From: Rhizobacter sp. Root1221
Lineage (GTDB): Bacteria > Pseudomonadota > Gammaproteobacteria > Burkholderiales > Burkholderiaceae_C
Reading direction: 5' to 3'
DNA length: 64,000 nt
NCBI RefSeq assembly: GCF_001425785.1
Contig: NZ_LMDI01000019.1
Span: 1 to 64,000 of the forward strand
The notes under the pieces are model-generated. The model had not been told where the DNA came from and made no database searches. It saw nothing but the letters and a program-made list of their open reading frames with translations. Shown piece by piece: positions 7,801 through 16,901 of the stretch. Numbering within the stretch: the stretch's first letter is position 1; each line of letters starts with the position of its first letter. The position numbers and the translations under genes are program-made.

Positions 7801-10704
7801 GGGCCGCAGCACGTGGTGCCCGGCATCGACCCGCCGGTGCGCAGCCCCTGCCGTGACACGCACCACCGGCGCCCCCGCGGCCGCGGCCAGCGCGTCGGCG
7901 AAGGCCGCGTCGCCACCGAGGATCAGCAGGCAGCCGCCGCCCGGGGGGGCCACCAGGGCCGACAGCGGTTCGGCCCGTTTCCACACCGGCACGTGGAACC
8001 AGTCGTCCAGGGGACGCCCCAGCGCGGGCGCCGCGGGTGCGGCCGCGTCGACCCAGTAGGACTCACGCTCGAACGGGTACGTGGGCAACGGCACGCGCCG
8101 CCCGGAGCCGAACACCGCCGGGTCCACGGCCACGCCAGCCGCCCAGAGTGCCGCGGTGCACCGGTCGGGTTGACCGTCGCTTGCGCCGGCGCGGCCAGGA
8201 TGGGCCAGCGTCGACAACACCGGGCGCACCGCCCCTGCGGAGGGATGCTGCCGCGCCAGGCTGCGCAGGGTTTCGCCCGGCCCCACCTCGAGCGCGATCC
8301 GGTCGGGTTTCTCGAGCAGCGTGGCCACCCCGTCGGCGAACCGGACCGTGCCGCGCAGGTGCCGCACCCAGTACCCGGGGTCACGGGCCTCGTCCGCCTG
8401 GATCCAGCGGCCGGTCACGTTGGAGACGAACGGGATGCGCGGCGCGTTCAGGGTGACACGCCGCACTTCCTCGGCGAAGGCCGGCAGCAGCGGATCGAGC
8501 AGGGCCGAATGGAATCCGTGCGACGCCTCGAGCCGGCGGGCGACTGCCCCCGCGGCGGACAGGTCACGCTCGGCCGCCGCGATGGCCGCCACGGACCCCG
8601 ACAGCACACACTGCCGCGCCGCGTTGACGGCGGCCAGGTCACAGCCTGCCGCGAGCCACGGCTGGATCTCGGCCTCGGGCAGCGCCACCGACAGCATCGC
8701 GCCCGGCGCAGACGCCTGCATCAACCGGCCGCGCACCGCCACGAGCGACAACGCGTCGTCCAGTGAAAACACCCCCGCCACGCACGCGGCGACGTACTCG
8801 CCGATGCTGTGGCCCAGCATCGCGTCGGGCGACACCCCCCGCGCCATCCACCACCGCGCCAGCGCGTATTCGATCGTGAACAGGGCGGGCTGGGTGACCG
8901 CGGTCTGGGCCAGCCGTGCGGCCGCGGCCGCCTCGCCGCCCGGGGCCGGGTAGATCAAGTCCCGCAGGTCCACGCCGATCCGGCTGGCGAGCGCCACGCT
9001 GCATTCATCGACCGGCGCGCGGAAGGCTGGCGCCCGCTCGTACAACGCACGCGCCATGTTCACGTGCTGGGCCCCCTGGCCCGGGAACAGGAAGGCGGTG
9101 GTGGGTGCATCCGACAGCACGCGGCCCGACACGAAGGCCTGGGGGGCCTGCCCGCGCAGCGCGGCGGCGGCGGATGCCGGGTCGCGCGCGATGACCACTG
9201 CGCGGTGCGCGAAGGGACGTCGTCCCGTTGACAGCGTGTGGCTCACGTCGGACAAGGGGACGGCCGGCTGCGACACGAGGTGGTCCGCGAGCCGCGTGGC
9301 CTGCGCATCGAGCGCGGTGGCCGTTCGCGCCGACAACGGCAGCAGCACCGCGGCAGAGTCGTTCCCCATCGGGACCGTGGCCGGCGCGGGCGCCTCCTGG
9401 AGCACCACGTGCACGTTCGTGCCCCCCATGCCGAAGGAACTCACGCCCGCACGGCGCGGTGAGGTGCCTGCCGGCCAGACGCGGGCCACGGTGTTGACAC
9501 GGAACGGGCTGTTCGCGAAATCGATGCGCGGGTTGGGTTCCGAGAAATGCAGGCTGGGCGGCAGCGTGCGGTGGCGCAACGCCATCACCGTCTTGATCAG
9601 GCCCGCGATGCCGGCAGCCGCATCGAGGTGGCCGATGTTGGTTTTCACCGAGCCGATCGCGCACGTGCCCTCCACGGCACCGAAGGCCTGGGCGAGCGCC
9701 GCGATCTCGATGGGGTCGCCCAGCGTGGTCCCGGTGCCATGGGCCTCCACGTACCCGATGGAGGCGGGGTCGATGCCCGCGATGGTGTGGGCCGCACGCA
9801 CCACGTCCGCCTGGCCGGCGACGCTGGGCGCCGTGTAGCCCACCTTGTCCGCGCCGTCGTTGTTGGCCGCCGTGACCAGGATCACCGCGTGCACGGTGTC
9901 GCCGTCGCGCAGGGCCTCGTCGAGCCGCTTGAGCACCACCACGCCGGCGCCACTGCCGAGCACGGTGCCGTCGGCCCGCGCATCGAAGGCCCGGCAGTGT
10001 CCGTCGGATGACAGGATCGCACCGGGCTGGTGGCGGTACCCGCCGTCTTGCAGCAGGTTCAGCCACACACCGCCGGCCAGGGCCATGTCGCACTCATGGC
10101 TCAGCAGCGCCTGGCATGCGGTGTGGACGGCGGTGAGGGAGGTCGAGCATGCCGTCTGCACCGTGACGGCGGGGCCGCGCAGGTCCAGCTTGTAGGCCAC
10201 CCGCGTGCACAGCGCATCCGCCGCATTGCCGTTCATCAGGCCGATCAGTTCGGCGATGCCTCCGGCAGCGCCCACCCGCGGCAGCAGGTGCCGCAGCAGG
10301 TACAGGTTGGCCCCGGCACCGGCATACACCCCGACGGCGCCCGGCACCCGGCCGCTGTCGTAGCCCGCGTGTTCCATCGCCTCCCACGCGCATTCGAGGA
10401 AGTGGCGCTGCTGTGGATCGAGCTGCTCGGCCTCGCGGGGGGTGTAGCCGAAGAAGCCCGCGTCGAACCGGCCGAAGCCGTCGAACCGCACCCCGGCCTT
10501 CACGTAGGCCGGATCAGCCAGCGTCGCGGCATCGATGCCACGCGCGCGCAGGGTGTCGTCGGTGAAGCGGTCCACCGACTCGACACCGTCGCGGATGTTG
10601 CGCCAGAACGTGTCCACGTCGGGTGCGTCCGGGAAGCGGCCGGCCAGGCCCACCACGGCGATCTCGATGCCGGTCGCCGCGTCGTCGTTGTTGTCCGGTG
10701 TCAT
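4900..10704 (-). CDS. Hybrid PKS–NRPS: KS–AT–KR–ACP–C
   Basis: This 1,934-residue protein is a type I polyketide module followed by a condensation domain. Approximate positions are: ketosynthase 10–430, active Cys in TACSTS near 185; acyltransferase with GHSIGEY near 632 and HGFH, typical of malonyl-CoA loading; ketoreductase ~1125–1330 with TGGLGGVG and the Ser/Tyr pair in CSS and AAYAAAN; ACP with GGDSLL near 1413; and C domain ~1465–1890 with intact HHLVTDG. No dehydratase or enoylreductase is seen, so the extended unit should keep a beta-hydroxyl. It should extend the residue delivered by the FAAL–NRPS protein by two carbons, giving a statine-like unit, then condense it with the next amino acid. 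The start overlaps the upstream gene by ATGA. The C-terminal tail after the C domain is rich in Arg, Ser and Ala. Confidence 0.93.
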   Translation of the reverse strand: MTPDNNDDAATGIEIAVVGLAGRFPDAPDVDTFWRNIRDGVESVDRFTDDTLRARGIDAATLADPAYVKAGVRFDGFGRFDAGFFGYTPREAEQLDPQQRHFLECAWEAMEHAGYDSGRVPGAVGVYAGAGANLYLLRHLLPRVGAAGGIAELIGLMNGNAADALCTRVAYKLDLRGPAVTVQTACSTSLTAVHTACQALLSHECDMALAGGVWLNLLQDGGYRHQPGAILSSDGHCRAFDARADGTVLGSGAGVVVLKRLDEALRDGDTVHAVILVTAANNDGADKVGYTAPSVAGQADVVRAAHTIAGIDPASIGYVEAHGTGTTLGDPIEIAALAQAFGAVEGTCAIGSVKTNIGHLDAAAGIAGLIKTVMALRHRTLPPSLHFSEPNPRIDFANSPFRVNTVARVWPAGTSPRRAGVSSFGMGGTNVHVVLQEAPAPATVPMGNDSAAVLLPLSARTATALDAQATRLADHLVSQPAVPLSDVSHTLSTGRRPFAHRAVVIARDPASAAAALRGQAPQAFVSGRVLSDAPTTAFLFPGQGAQHVNMARALYERAPAFRAPVDECSVALASRIGVDLRDLIYPAPGGEAAAAARLAQTAVTQPALFTIEYALARWWMARGVSPDAMLGHSIGEYVAACVAGVFSLDDALSLVAVRGRLMQASAPGAMLSVALPEAEIQPWLAAGCDLAAVNAARQCVLSGSVAAIAAAERDLSAAGAVARRLEASHGFHSALLDPLLPAFAEEVRRVTLNAPRIPFVSNVTGRWIQADEARDPGYWVRHLRGTVRFADGVATLLEKPDRIALEVGPGETLRSLARQHPSAGAVRPVLSTLAHPGRAGASDGQPDRCTAALWAAGVAVDPAVFGSGRRVPLPTYPFERESYWVDAAAPAAPALGRPLDDWFHVPVWKRAEPLSALVAPPGGGCLLILGGDAAFADALAAAAGAPVVRVTAGAAHRRVDAGHHVLRPAHRGDHVKLLQDVAADHGTVTRIVHLWTLGHDDDVRSRGFLSLVALGQALENAGRVAIAVVTDGLEDVLGDEPLVTDKALLRGPCLVMSQELPHVVCRLVDVGRRPDAPAATAVLAALASGDEATFTACRAGHRWVRTHEAVQRTAPPAGHWRDNAVVLVTGGLGGVGLTLAEHLARRGPVRLVLLGRTPVADDDTRLQALRSLGAEVLAVDADVADAEAVHAAVARARVRFGRIHAVIHAAGVEGGAMLGDLTADLAAAVLRPKVEGTRVLLDALAGEPLDHVVLCSSLAAVAGGPGKAAYAAANACLDAVAAAARRSSPVPVFSIAWDGWRDVGMARGLQMPDGVGIDPASGVLAYDRIVMGPAVPETVVCTTLLALRTGRLDLAQAGLVPARRGDKHPRPAQFAGTFVEPEGEVELALAEVWSDLLGLAPIGSADDLFEMGGDSLLAIQVISRVRSRFGADLSVKAVFDAPTPAAFARVLAARKQQATPSTGFTIEPGVSGHVPLSYAQQRLWFLWQLEPHSAAFSITAAFHLRGALDLDGVRRAFAQLVARHAVLRTVFEDHDGQATQVVRADTGIPVTVVDLAGTPSEVEAHVARRSREPFDLGQGPLLRPEVIRLAPGHHVLLLVMHHLVTDGWSIAVMMDEFVRTYGGAEPLPPPRYQYADFAVAQRCWLEAGEMQRQSAYWKGRLDGVAPLVLPADLPAPAARTYPGGLLAFSLGAERTAGVRACARQAAATPFMVLLAALSMVLSERSGQQVFHLGTDMANRNRPETESLVGFFVNQVALPIDCATPGSMGALLAQLQRTVLDATDHQDLPFDRLVEALRAGPRGGRAPLFRVKVIYQDDNLVSFTLPGLAVAPYPLPCGEAELDLIVSFLASADDIRVEVKYDRELYADATLEAVREELLAALAAVVADPAVSLTTLRTTLQSLRRAAQSRSERERAQRLAERRTGLKPRAASASS

Positions 10705-13700
10705 GCCCGGGTCCTTTCCGTGGCGAGCCGGCGGCGGCGCAGGGCGTCGCGCTGGCGTTCGGCGCGGCCATCGGCAGGCACCACCGCCGCCGGCCCGTTG
10801 CCGATGTGGCGCGCGAGTGCGCCTACTGTCGGGTGCTGGAAGAGATCGACCACCGGCAGCACCACCCCGAGCCGCTCCTTGAGCAGCCCGTGCACACGGA
10901 TCAGCAGCAGCGAATGCCCGCCCAGGTCGAAGAAGTTGTCGGTCTGCCCCACCCGGTCACGCTGCAGCACCTCGGCCCACAACGCGGCGATGCCTTCGGC
11001 CAGCGCCCCCTGCGGAGCGACGTAGGCTGGCGCCGACGTGGCGCCCGGGTCCGGCAGCGCCTTGCGGTCGACCTTGCCGTTGGTGTTGAGCGGCAGCCGG
11101 TCGAGGCGGACGAACACGGACGGCACCATGTAGTCGGGCAACGACAGGCCGAGCTGTGTCTTGAGACGCGCCGCCTCGCTGTCGGGGCCCTCGTCCGCAC
11201 CCACGTAGGCCACGAGCCGGGTGCCATCCGGTGCCACGACCACGGCCTCGCGCACGCCGGGCAGCGCCAGCAGCGCGGCCTCGACCTCGCCGAGTTCGAT
11301 GCGGAAGCCCCGCACCTTCACCTGGTGGTCGATGCGCCCGAGGTACTCGACCTGGCCATCCGCACGCCAGCGCACGAGGTCCCCGGTGCGGTAGAGGCGC
11401 TCACCGGCGCGCCCTGCCGGATCGGCCACGAAACGCTCGGCCGTCAATGCGGGCCTGTTCCAGTAGCCCCGGGCCAGGCCCATGCCGCCCAGCAGCAGTT
11501 CGCCGGCCACACCGCGTGGCGCGGCATTGAAGTCGGCGTCCAGCACCCGCGCCTGCAGGCCGGCGATCGGGCGCCCGATGGGCACGGTGGACGCGCCATC
11601 GGTGCGGCAATCCCAGAACGTGGCCTCGATCGAGGCTTCGGTGGGCCCGTACAGGTTCAGCAGCGTGGCCTGCGGGAACATCGCGAGCGTCCGGTCCTGC
11701 AACTCGGCCGACAGGGCCTCGCCGCTGCAGACGATGCGCCGCACGCGCTGGCACACCGCGGCCCCGGGGTGGGACACGAACGCCTGCAGCATCGAGGGCA
11801 CGAAGTGCACCGTGCTCACCGCGTGGTGCTCGATCAGGTCCACGAGCCGTGCCGGATCCCGGTGGTCCCCGGGGGCCGCGAGCACCAGCCGCGCACCCAC
11901 CGTCAGCGGCCAGAAGAACTCCCAGAAAGAGATGTCGAACCCGAACGGCGTCTTCTGCAACACCGTGTCGGCGCCGTCGAGCGGCTGGTGCCGCTGCCCC
12001 CACGCGAGGCGGTTGCACAGCCCGCGGTGGCGATTGGCCGCGCCCTTCGGACGCCCGGTCGAGCCCGACGTGTAGATCACGTACACGAGGTTCTCGCCAT
12101 GGACCGGCACCCATGGCGCGTGCGCCGGCCCCGTGAACAGGTCGAGCGCATCCACGTCGAGCACTGCCACGCGGTGGGCAGGCCGCGGCAGGTGGCGCTG
12201 TGTCAGCAGCAGCGGCACGGCGCTGTCGTCGAGCATGTAGGCGATGCGGTCGGCGGGATGTTCCGGATCGATCGGCACGTAGGCGCCCCCCGCCTTCATC
12301 ACGGCGAGCAAGGCCACCACCATCTCGATCGAGCGGGTCATCGCGACACCCACGCGTGTCTCGGGCGAGACCCCCCGGCCGACCAGCAGGTGGGCCAGCC
12401 GGTTGGCGCGGGCGTCCAGTTCGGCGTAGGTCAGCCCGGTCTCGCCGAAGGCCACGGCCGGGGCCGACGGTGAGCGCGCCACCTGGGCCTCGAACAACGC
12501 ATGCACGGTGCCCGCCGGCGCGGGGGCCTCGGCGTTCGTGTCCCATGCCGACAGCACGGCCTGTTCGGCCGGCGACAGCAGCGCCACGTCCCCCACGGCC
12601 TGCTGCGGCTGTGCCTCGAAGGCCTGCAACATCGTGTCGAAGTGGCCGGCCAGCTGGGCGATGGTGGCCGGCTCGAACAGTTCCCGCGCATGCACCAGCC
12701 GCACGACCACGGCGCCGCCTGCCCGCTCGCGCACCTCGACCGTCAACTCGAACTGTGCCGCCTGGCCATCCAGTGCCTCGCTTTGCACGGCCAGCCCCGT
12801 GGCCGCCTCGAAGGCGCGGAAATCTTCGTGCAGGTGGTTGAACAGCACCTGGAACAGCGGCGAGTGGGCCAGGCTGCGTTCGGGTTGCAGGGCCTCCACC
12901 AGCTGTTCGAACGGCAGGTCGGGGTTCGCCTGGGCATCGAGCGCGGCCAACCGGGTGCGTGCCAACACGTCGGCGAGCCGGCTGCGGCCCGTCACGTGGT
13001 TGCGATGCACCTGCGTGTTGACGAAAAAGCCCACCACCTCCGCCAGGCCGGCATGGTGGCGGTTCGCCACCGGCACGCCCACGCGGATGTCCTCCTGGCC
13101 CGTGTAGCGGTGCAGCACCGCTTGCAACGCAGCCAGCAGCACCATGAACAGCGTGCTCCCCTGGTCCTCGGCCAGCCGGCGCAAGCCCGCCACCCGCTCC
13201 GGCGCCAACGCAAAGGCGAACGTGCGCGCCGTGTACCGCGCCACCGCCGGCCGCGGCAGATCGGCCGGCAGCGCGAGCACCGGCTGATCGCCGCCGAGCT
13301 GCGCCTGCCAGTACGCCAGTTGCCGCGTGCGCACGCCGCCATCGAGCCAGGCCCGGTGCGACGCGGCGTAGTCGGCATACTGGACCGGCAGGGCCGGCCG
13401 CGCACCCGGTGCGCCCAGTTCGTCGAGCACGACCTGCATCGACACCGCATCGGCCACGATGTGATGCATCACCAGCACGAACCGGTGCACGTCGGCCGCG
13501 CAACGCAACAACGCGGCCCGCACCAGCGGCCCCTCGGCCAGGTCGAACGCGGTGTGGTTCAGGCAGTGCGCCGCGGCCGTGGCCCGGGCGTCACGTTCCG
13601 CCGCCGTGAGGTCACTCAGATCGGTGAACGCCAGGGGCACCCGCGCCACCGGCATCACCACCTGTTCGCCCGCGCCATCGGGCCCCGCTCGGAAGACAGT

Positions 13701-15839
13701 TCGCAAGGCTTCATGCCGCGCCACCACGGCATCGAAGGCGCGCTGCCAGGCAGCCGGATCGAGCGGGCCGGTGAGCGTGAACTGCGCCGCCACGTGGTAG
13801 GCCGTGCCGGTGGGCTCGAGGTGCCACAGGAACCACTGCCGCTGCTGGGCATGTGACAGCGGCAGCGAGGTGCCCCGCGGCACCGGCACGAGGGCGGAGC
13901 CCGGCGATGGTGACGGATCGGCCAGCCGGCGCCGCACTTCGGCGGCACACGCCGCGAGGCGCGGGTGCTCGAACAACGCCCGCACCGGGAAGTCGATGTG
14001 CCAGCGTTCGGCGACCCGCGCCGCCACCTCGGCGGCCGTCAGCGAGTTGCCGCCGTGCGTGAAGAAGTGGGCGGCCCGGTGGGGCAACGGCCCCCGCAGG
14101 ACGTCCTGCCACAGGTGGGCCAGCGTCTGTTCGAGTGCGTCTTCGGGCGGGGTGTCGGCGCCCGCGGCCGCGCCCTCCCCGCGCACGAACGCGCCGTGCT
14201 CGAAGATCGCGTAGGCCTCCGGCGCGCGCTGGCGCCAGAGTTCGCGGCAGGCACCGCGCTGCAGCTTGCCACTCGTGGTCTTGGGCATGCCACCCGGGTT
14301 CAGCAACACGACCACCGACAGCGGCTCGCCACAGTATTCGCTCACGGCCGTGCCGAGGGCTTCCACCAGCACGTCCGGCCGCAGCAGCTTCTGCATGCTG
14401 CGCGACACCTCCGCCGCAAGCCCGATGCCCTCGCCGTGCGGCCCCGTGACCGCAAAGGCCGCCACACGTCCGGCACGCACCGCATCCACCTCGGCCTCGA
14501 CCTGCCGCTCGATGTCTTGCGGGTAGAGGTTGTGGCCCCGCACGATGATCAGGTCCTTCAGGCGGCCCGCGATGAACAGGTGGCCGCCGTCGACGCGGCC
14601 CAGGTCACCCGTGCGCAACCACGTGTGCCCGCCGTCCTCCACGAACGTGGCCTGGGTCTCCGCGTGCTTCTGCCAATACCCCCGCGCGATGCTGGGCCCC
14701 GTGACACGCACCTCCCCCAGTTCCCCCGGCGCGACAGGCGCCTGCGTCTGCGGGTCCACGATCTCGACCCGGTGACCGGACGCCGTGGCGCCGCAGCCAG
14801 CCAACGGCTCGTTGCCGTCGAAGCGGCCGGTGGCGAGGCCCGCCCCGCGGCCCGGCCCGGTCACGAACAACGTGGCCTCGGCCAGCCCGTAGCAGGGGAA
14901 CAGCGCCTGCGGGCGAAAACCCGCGGGCGCGCAGTGCGCGGCGAACGCCTCCAGCGTGGCGGGGCGCACGGGCTCCGCGCCGGAAAAGGCGACGGCCCAG
15001 CAAGACAGGTCGAGCCCGGCCAGTTGCTGCGGCGTGACCCGTTCGACACACAGGCGGTAGGCGAAGTCGGGGCCTCCGCTCAGGGTGCCGCGGTACCGCG
15101 AGATCGCCTGCAGCCAGCGGACAGGGCGTTCGAGGAAATGGCGCGGCGACATCAGCACCACCGGGATGCCCGCATGGAACGGCTGCAGCAGCCCGCCGAT
15201 CAGCCCCATGTCGTGGTGCAGCGGCAGCCACGACACCATCACGTCGTCGTGGGTGACCGACATGCCTTCGCTGATCGCCCGCGAGTTGGCCACGAGGTTG
15301 CCGTGGGTCACCATCACCCCCTTCGGCGCGGCAGTGGAACCCGAGGTGTACTGCAGGAACGCCACCTCGCCCGCGGACGGCGTGCGCTGCGCCCAGCGGT
15401 CGGCGCCGTCGTCGCCCAGCGGATCCACCAGCAGGAGTGGCGCGCTCGCTGCCAGCACCTCCACCAACGGCTGGAGCGATGTGGTGGTCAGTACCACGCT
15501 GGCGTGCGCGTCGGCTGCGATGCCCACGAGGCGTGCCACGTGCTGGCGCCGCACGGACTCGGGCGGTGCCACCGGCACCGCGATCAGCCCCGCATACAGG
15601 CACGCGAAAAACGCGGCGGCAAAGTGTTCATCGTTGTCGAAGACGAGCAGCGCGCGATCACCCGCCGCGAACGAGGCCTGCAGCCGCGCGGCGAGCGCGC
15701 GCGCACGTGCGTCGAGCGCCGCGTAGGTGACGACCACGTCGGTGTCACCCCGCACCCCGATGATCGCCCGGTCGGCGGGCCGGGTGTCGGCCAGCGCACG
15801 GAGTTGCTGGACCAAGTCGAGCGGTCGCGCGGGAATCAT
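10701..15839 (-). CDS. Lipoinitiating NRPS: FAAL–ACP–C–A–T
   Basis: This 1,712-residue protein should start the assembly line. Residues ~5–560 are a fatty acyl-AMP ligase (YTSGSTAAPKGVM near 165, WLPLHHDMGLIGG), which activates a fatty acid and loads it on the carrier domain with GGNSL near 598. A condensation domain follows at ~650–1080; its motif is HHIVADA, with Ala where Gly is usual. An adenylation domain spans ~1110–1610 (IYTSGSTGRPKG near 1256) and a carrier domain has LGGHSLL near 1642. Specificity residues read by eye, D-I-W-H-V-S-L-I-E-K, are close to the classical serine code D-V-W-H-L-S-L-I-D-K. The expected intermediate is an N-acyl-serine on the last carrier, passed to the PKS. 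The start overlaps the thioesterase stop by ATGA. Closest known architectures are those of acyl siderophores such as variochelin and cupriachelin. Confidence 0.93.
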   Translation of the reverse strand: MIPARPLDLVQQLRALADTRPADRAIIGVRGDTDVVVTYAALDARARALAARLQASFAAGDRALLVFDNDEHFAAAFFACLYAGLIAVPVAPPESVRRQHVARLVGIAADAHASVVLTTTSLQPLVEVLAASAPLLLVDPLGDDGADRWAQRTPSAGEVAFLQYTSGSTAAPKGVMVTHGNLVANSRAISEGMSVTHDDVMVSWLPLHHDMGLIGGLLQPFHAGIPVVLMSPRHFLERPVRWLQAISRYRGTLSGGPDFAYRLCVERVTPQQLAGLDLSCWAVAFSGAEPVRPATLEAFAAHCAPAGFRPQALFPCYGLAEATLFVTGPGRGAGLATGRFDGNEPLAGCGATASGHRVEIVDPQTQAPVAPGELGEVRVTGPSIARGYWQKHAETQATFVEDGGHTWLRTGDLGRVDGGHLFIAGRLKDLIIVRGHNLYPQDIERQVEAEVDAVRAGRVAAFAVTGPHGEGIGLAAEVSRSMQKLLRPDVLVEALGTAVSEYCGEPLSVVVLLNPGGMPKTTSGKLQRGACRELWRQRAPEAYAIFEHGAFVRGEGAAAGADTPPEDALEQTLAHLWQDVLRGPLPHRAAHFFTHGGNSLTAAEVAARVAERWHIDFPVRALFEHPRLAACAAEVRRRLADPSPSPGSALVPVPRGTSLPLSHAQQRQWFLWHLEPTGTAYHVAAQFTLTGPLDPAAWQRAFDAVVARHEALRTVFRAGPDGAGEQVVMPVARVPLAFTDLSDLTAAERDARATAAAHCLNHTAFDLAEGPLVRAALLRCAADVHRFVLVMHHIVADAVSMQVVLDELGAPGARPALPVQYADYAASHRAWLDGGVRTRQLAYWQAQLGGDQPVLALPADLPRPAVARYTARTFAFALAPERVAGLRRLAEDQGSTLFMVLLAALQAVLHRYTGQEDIRVGVPVANRHHAGLAEVVGFFVNTQVHRNHVTGRSRLADVLARTRLAALDAQANPDLPFEQLVEALQPERSLAHSPLFQVLFNHLHEDFRAFEAATGLAVQSEALDGQAAQFELTVEVRERAGGAVVVRLVHARELFEPATIAQLAGHFDTMLQAFEAQPQQAVGDVALLSPAEQAVLSAWDTNAEAPAPAGTVHALFEAQVARSPSAPAVAFGETGLTYAELDARANRLAHLLVGRGVSPETRVGVAMTRSIEMVVALLAVMKAGGAYVPIDPEHPADRIAYMLDDSAVPLLLTQRHLPRPAHRVAVLDVDALDLFTGPAHAPWVPVHGENLVYVIYTSGSTGRPKGAANRHRGLCNRLAWGQRHQPLDGADTVLQKTPFGFDISFWEFFWPLTVGARLVLAAPGDHRDPARLVDLIEHHAVSTVHFVPSMLQAFVSHPGAAVCQRVRRIVCSGEALSAELQDRTLAMFPQATLLNLYGPTEASIEATFWDCRTDGASTVPIGRPIAGLQARVLDADFNAAPRGVAGELLLGGMGLARGYWNRPALTAERFVADPAGRAGERLYRTGDLVRWRADGQVEYLGRIDHQVKVRGFRIELGEVEAALLALPGVREAVVVAPDGTRLVAYVGADEGPDSEAARLKTQLGLSLPDYMVPSVFVRLDRLPLNTNGKVDRKALPDPGATSAPAYVAPQGALAEGIAALWAEVLQRDRVGQTDNFFDLGGHSLLLIRVHGLLKERLGVVLPVVDLFQHPTVGALARHIGNGPAAVVPADGRAERQRDALRRRRLATERTRA

Positions 15840-16555
15840 GTCGGCTCTCCAGTCACCGCGGCCAGGCGCCGCGCCAGGGTGGCGAGCACCGCCCCCTCGT
15901 GTTCACGAATGAAAAAGTGCCCGCCGTCGAACCAGTCGACGGTGAACGAGCCGGCGGTCTCGCCGGCCCAGGCCTCGATGCGCGGAACTGCGATGTCGTC
16001 TTGGCGTCCGGCCAGCACGTGCAGCGGCATCGGCAGCGGCGCATCGCCGAGCGGGAGAAAGCTTTCGCACACGCGGTAGTCGGCACCGAGCACGGCGAGC
16101 GTGATGTGCATCAGGTCAGCGCTCGCGAACACCTCGTCGGGCGTGCCCCCCTGCTTGCGCAGGTCCGCGATCAGGCCCGCGTGGTCGCCCTTGGCGGCAT
16201 ACCGCCGTGCCGGGTCGCGGTGCGTGGGCGCAGGGCTGCCCGACGCCACGATGGCGCGCGGCATCGGCCGCCCCGATGCGCGTAGCTTCTGCGCCATGCC
16301 GTGCGCGAGCAGCGCCCCCATGCTGTGCCCGAACAGCGCGAACCGCCCACGCATCGCCGGCGCCTGCTCGGTGCACAAGCGCAGCGTCAGGGCCTCGAAG
16401 TCCTCGACGAAAGGCTCGGCCAGGCGGGCGCCGCGTCCGGGCAATTCCACTGGCACGACCTCGATCCACCGGGGCAGCTGGCGCCGCCAGCGGAGGTACA
16501 TGGTCGCGCTGGCACCGGCGCACGGCAGGCACAGCAGCGAGAGGGGCTCGTGCAT
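15836..16555 (-). CDS. Type II thioesterase of the NRPS/PKS cluster
   Basis: This 239-residue alpha/beta hydrolase matches the type II (GrsT-like) thioesterases that remove misprimed acyl groups from carrier domains. The family start LLCLPCAGASA, the nucleophile elbow GHSMG and the late catalytic His in GGHFF are all visible, and the length is normal. The start at 16555 places the ATG 5 bases after the MbtH stop. An in-frame ATG at 16672 would lie inside the mbtH gene and adds sequence foreign to the family. The stop overlaps the FAAL–NRPS start, so it is translationally coupled. It is a discrete protein, so it does not replace the chain-releasing domain, which must lie beyond the left edge. 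Confidence 0.92.
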   Translation of the reverse strand: MHEPLSLLCLPCAGASATMYLRWRRQLPRWIEVVPVELPGRGARLAEPFVEDFEALTLRLCTEQAPAMRGRFALFGHSMGALLAHGMAQKLRASGRPMPRAIVASGSPAPTHRDPARRYAAKGDHAGLIADLRKQGGTPDEVFASADLMHITLAVLGADYRVCESFLPLGDAPLPMPLHVLAGRQDDIAVPRIEAWAGETAGSFTVDWFDGGHFFIREHEGAVLATLARRLAAVTGEPT

Positions 16556-16559
16556 GCGC

Positions 16560-16826
16560 TCAACCGGTGGTGCGGCCGGTGGCGACGGGTTCACCCGTGC
16601 GCCCGCTCTCCTGTTGGGCCATCCAGTCGCGCAGCGACTTCGGGCGCATGTCGGTCCAGACCTTCTCGACATGGTCGAGCACGGTCTTCTTGTCGCCTTG
16701 CACGCCTGCGACGGCGGTCCATCCGGCCGGCACGGCCTTCCATTGGGGCCAGATGGAATACTGCTCTTCGTGGTTGACGAGCAGGATGAAAGTTTCGTCC
16801 TCGCGATCGAAGCAGCTTGTAGACAT
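16560..16826 (-). CDS. MbtH-like protein
   Basis: This 88-residue protein has the hallmark MbtH core: NHEEQYSIWPQW, a Gly-Trp in the middle, and WTDMRPKSL near the end. MbtH proteins bind and stabilise NRPS adenylation domains and are often needed for their activity. The start at 16826 (MSTSCFD) is chosen because it gives the canonical family N-terminus and has GGAGGA about 8 bases upstream; an ATG at 16898 in frame adds unrelated residues. It is the first gene after a possible ECF-type promoter and precedes the thioesterase by 4 bases. Its C-terminal tail after the core is about 15 residues longer than the minimal family length. Confidence 0.95.
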   Translation of the reverse strand: MSTSCFDREDETFILLVNHEEQYSIWPQWKAVPAGWTAVAGVQGDKKTVLDHVEKVWTDMRPKSLRDWMAQQESGRTGEPVATGRTTG

Positions 16827-16901
16827 GGATGCGTCCTCCGTGGGTTGAACAGGTTGGACGCCGCGGGCCGAGGGCCGCGCGGCGTGGCTTCTGTTCACCT
16901 A

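Noticed and set aside
4534-8766. A very long plus-strand open frame (1,410 codons) opposite the PKS gene
   Set aside because: It is the antisense shadow of a high-GC coding gene: rich in Arg, His, Gly and Gln, no domain, no ribosome-binding site.
4900-10704. A dehydratase domain between AT and KR
   Set aside because: No HxxxGxxxxP motif is seen there; the stretch looks like the structural half of the KR.
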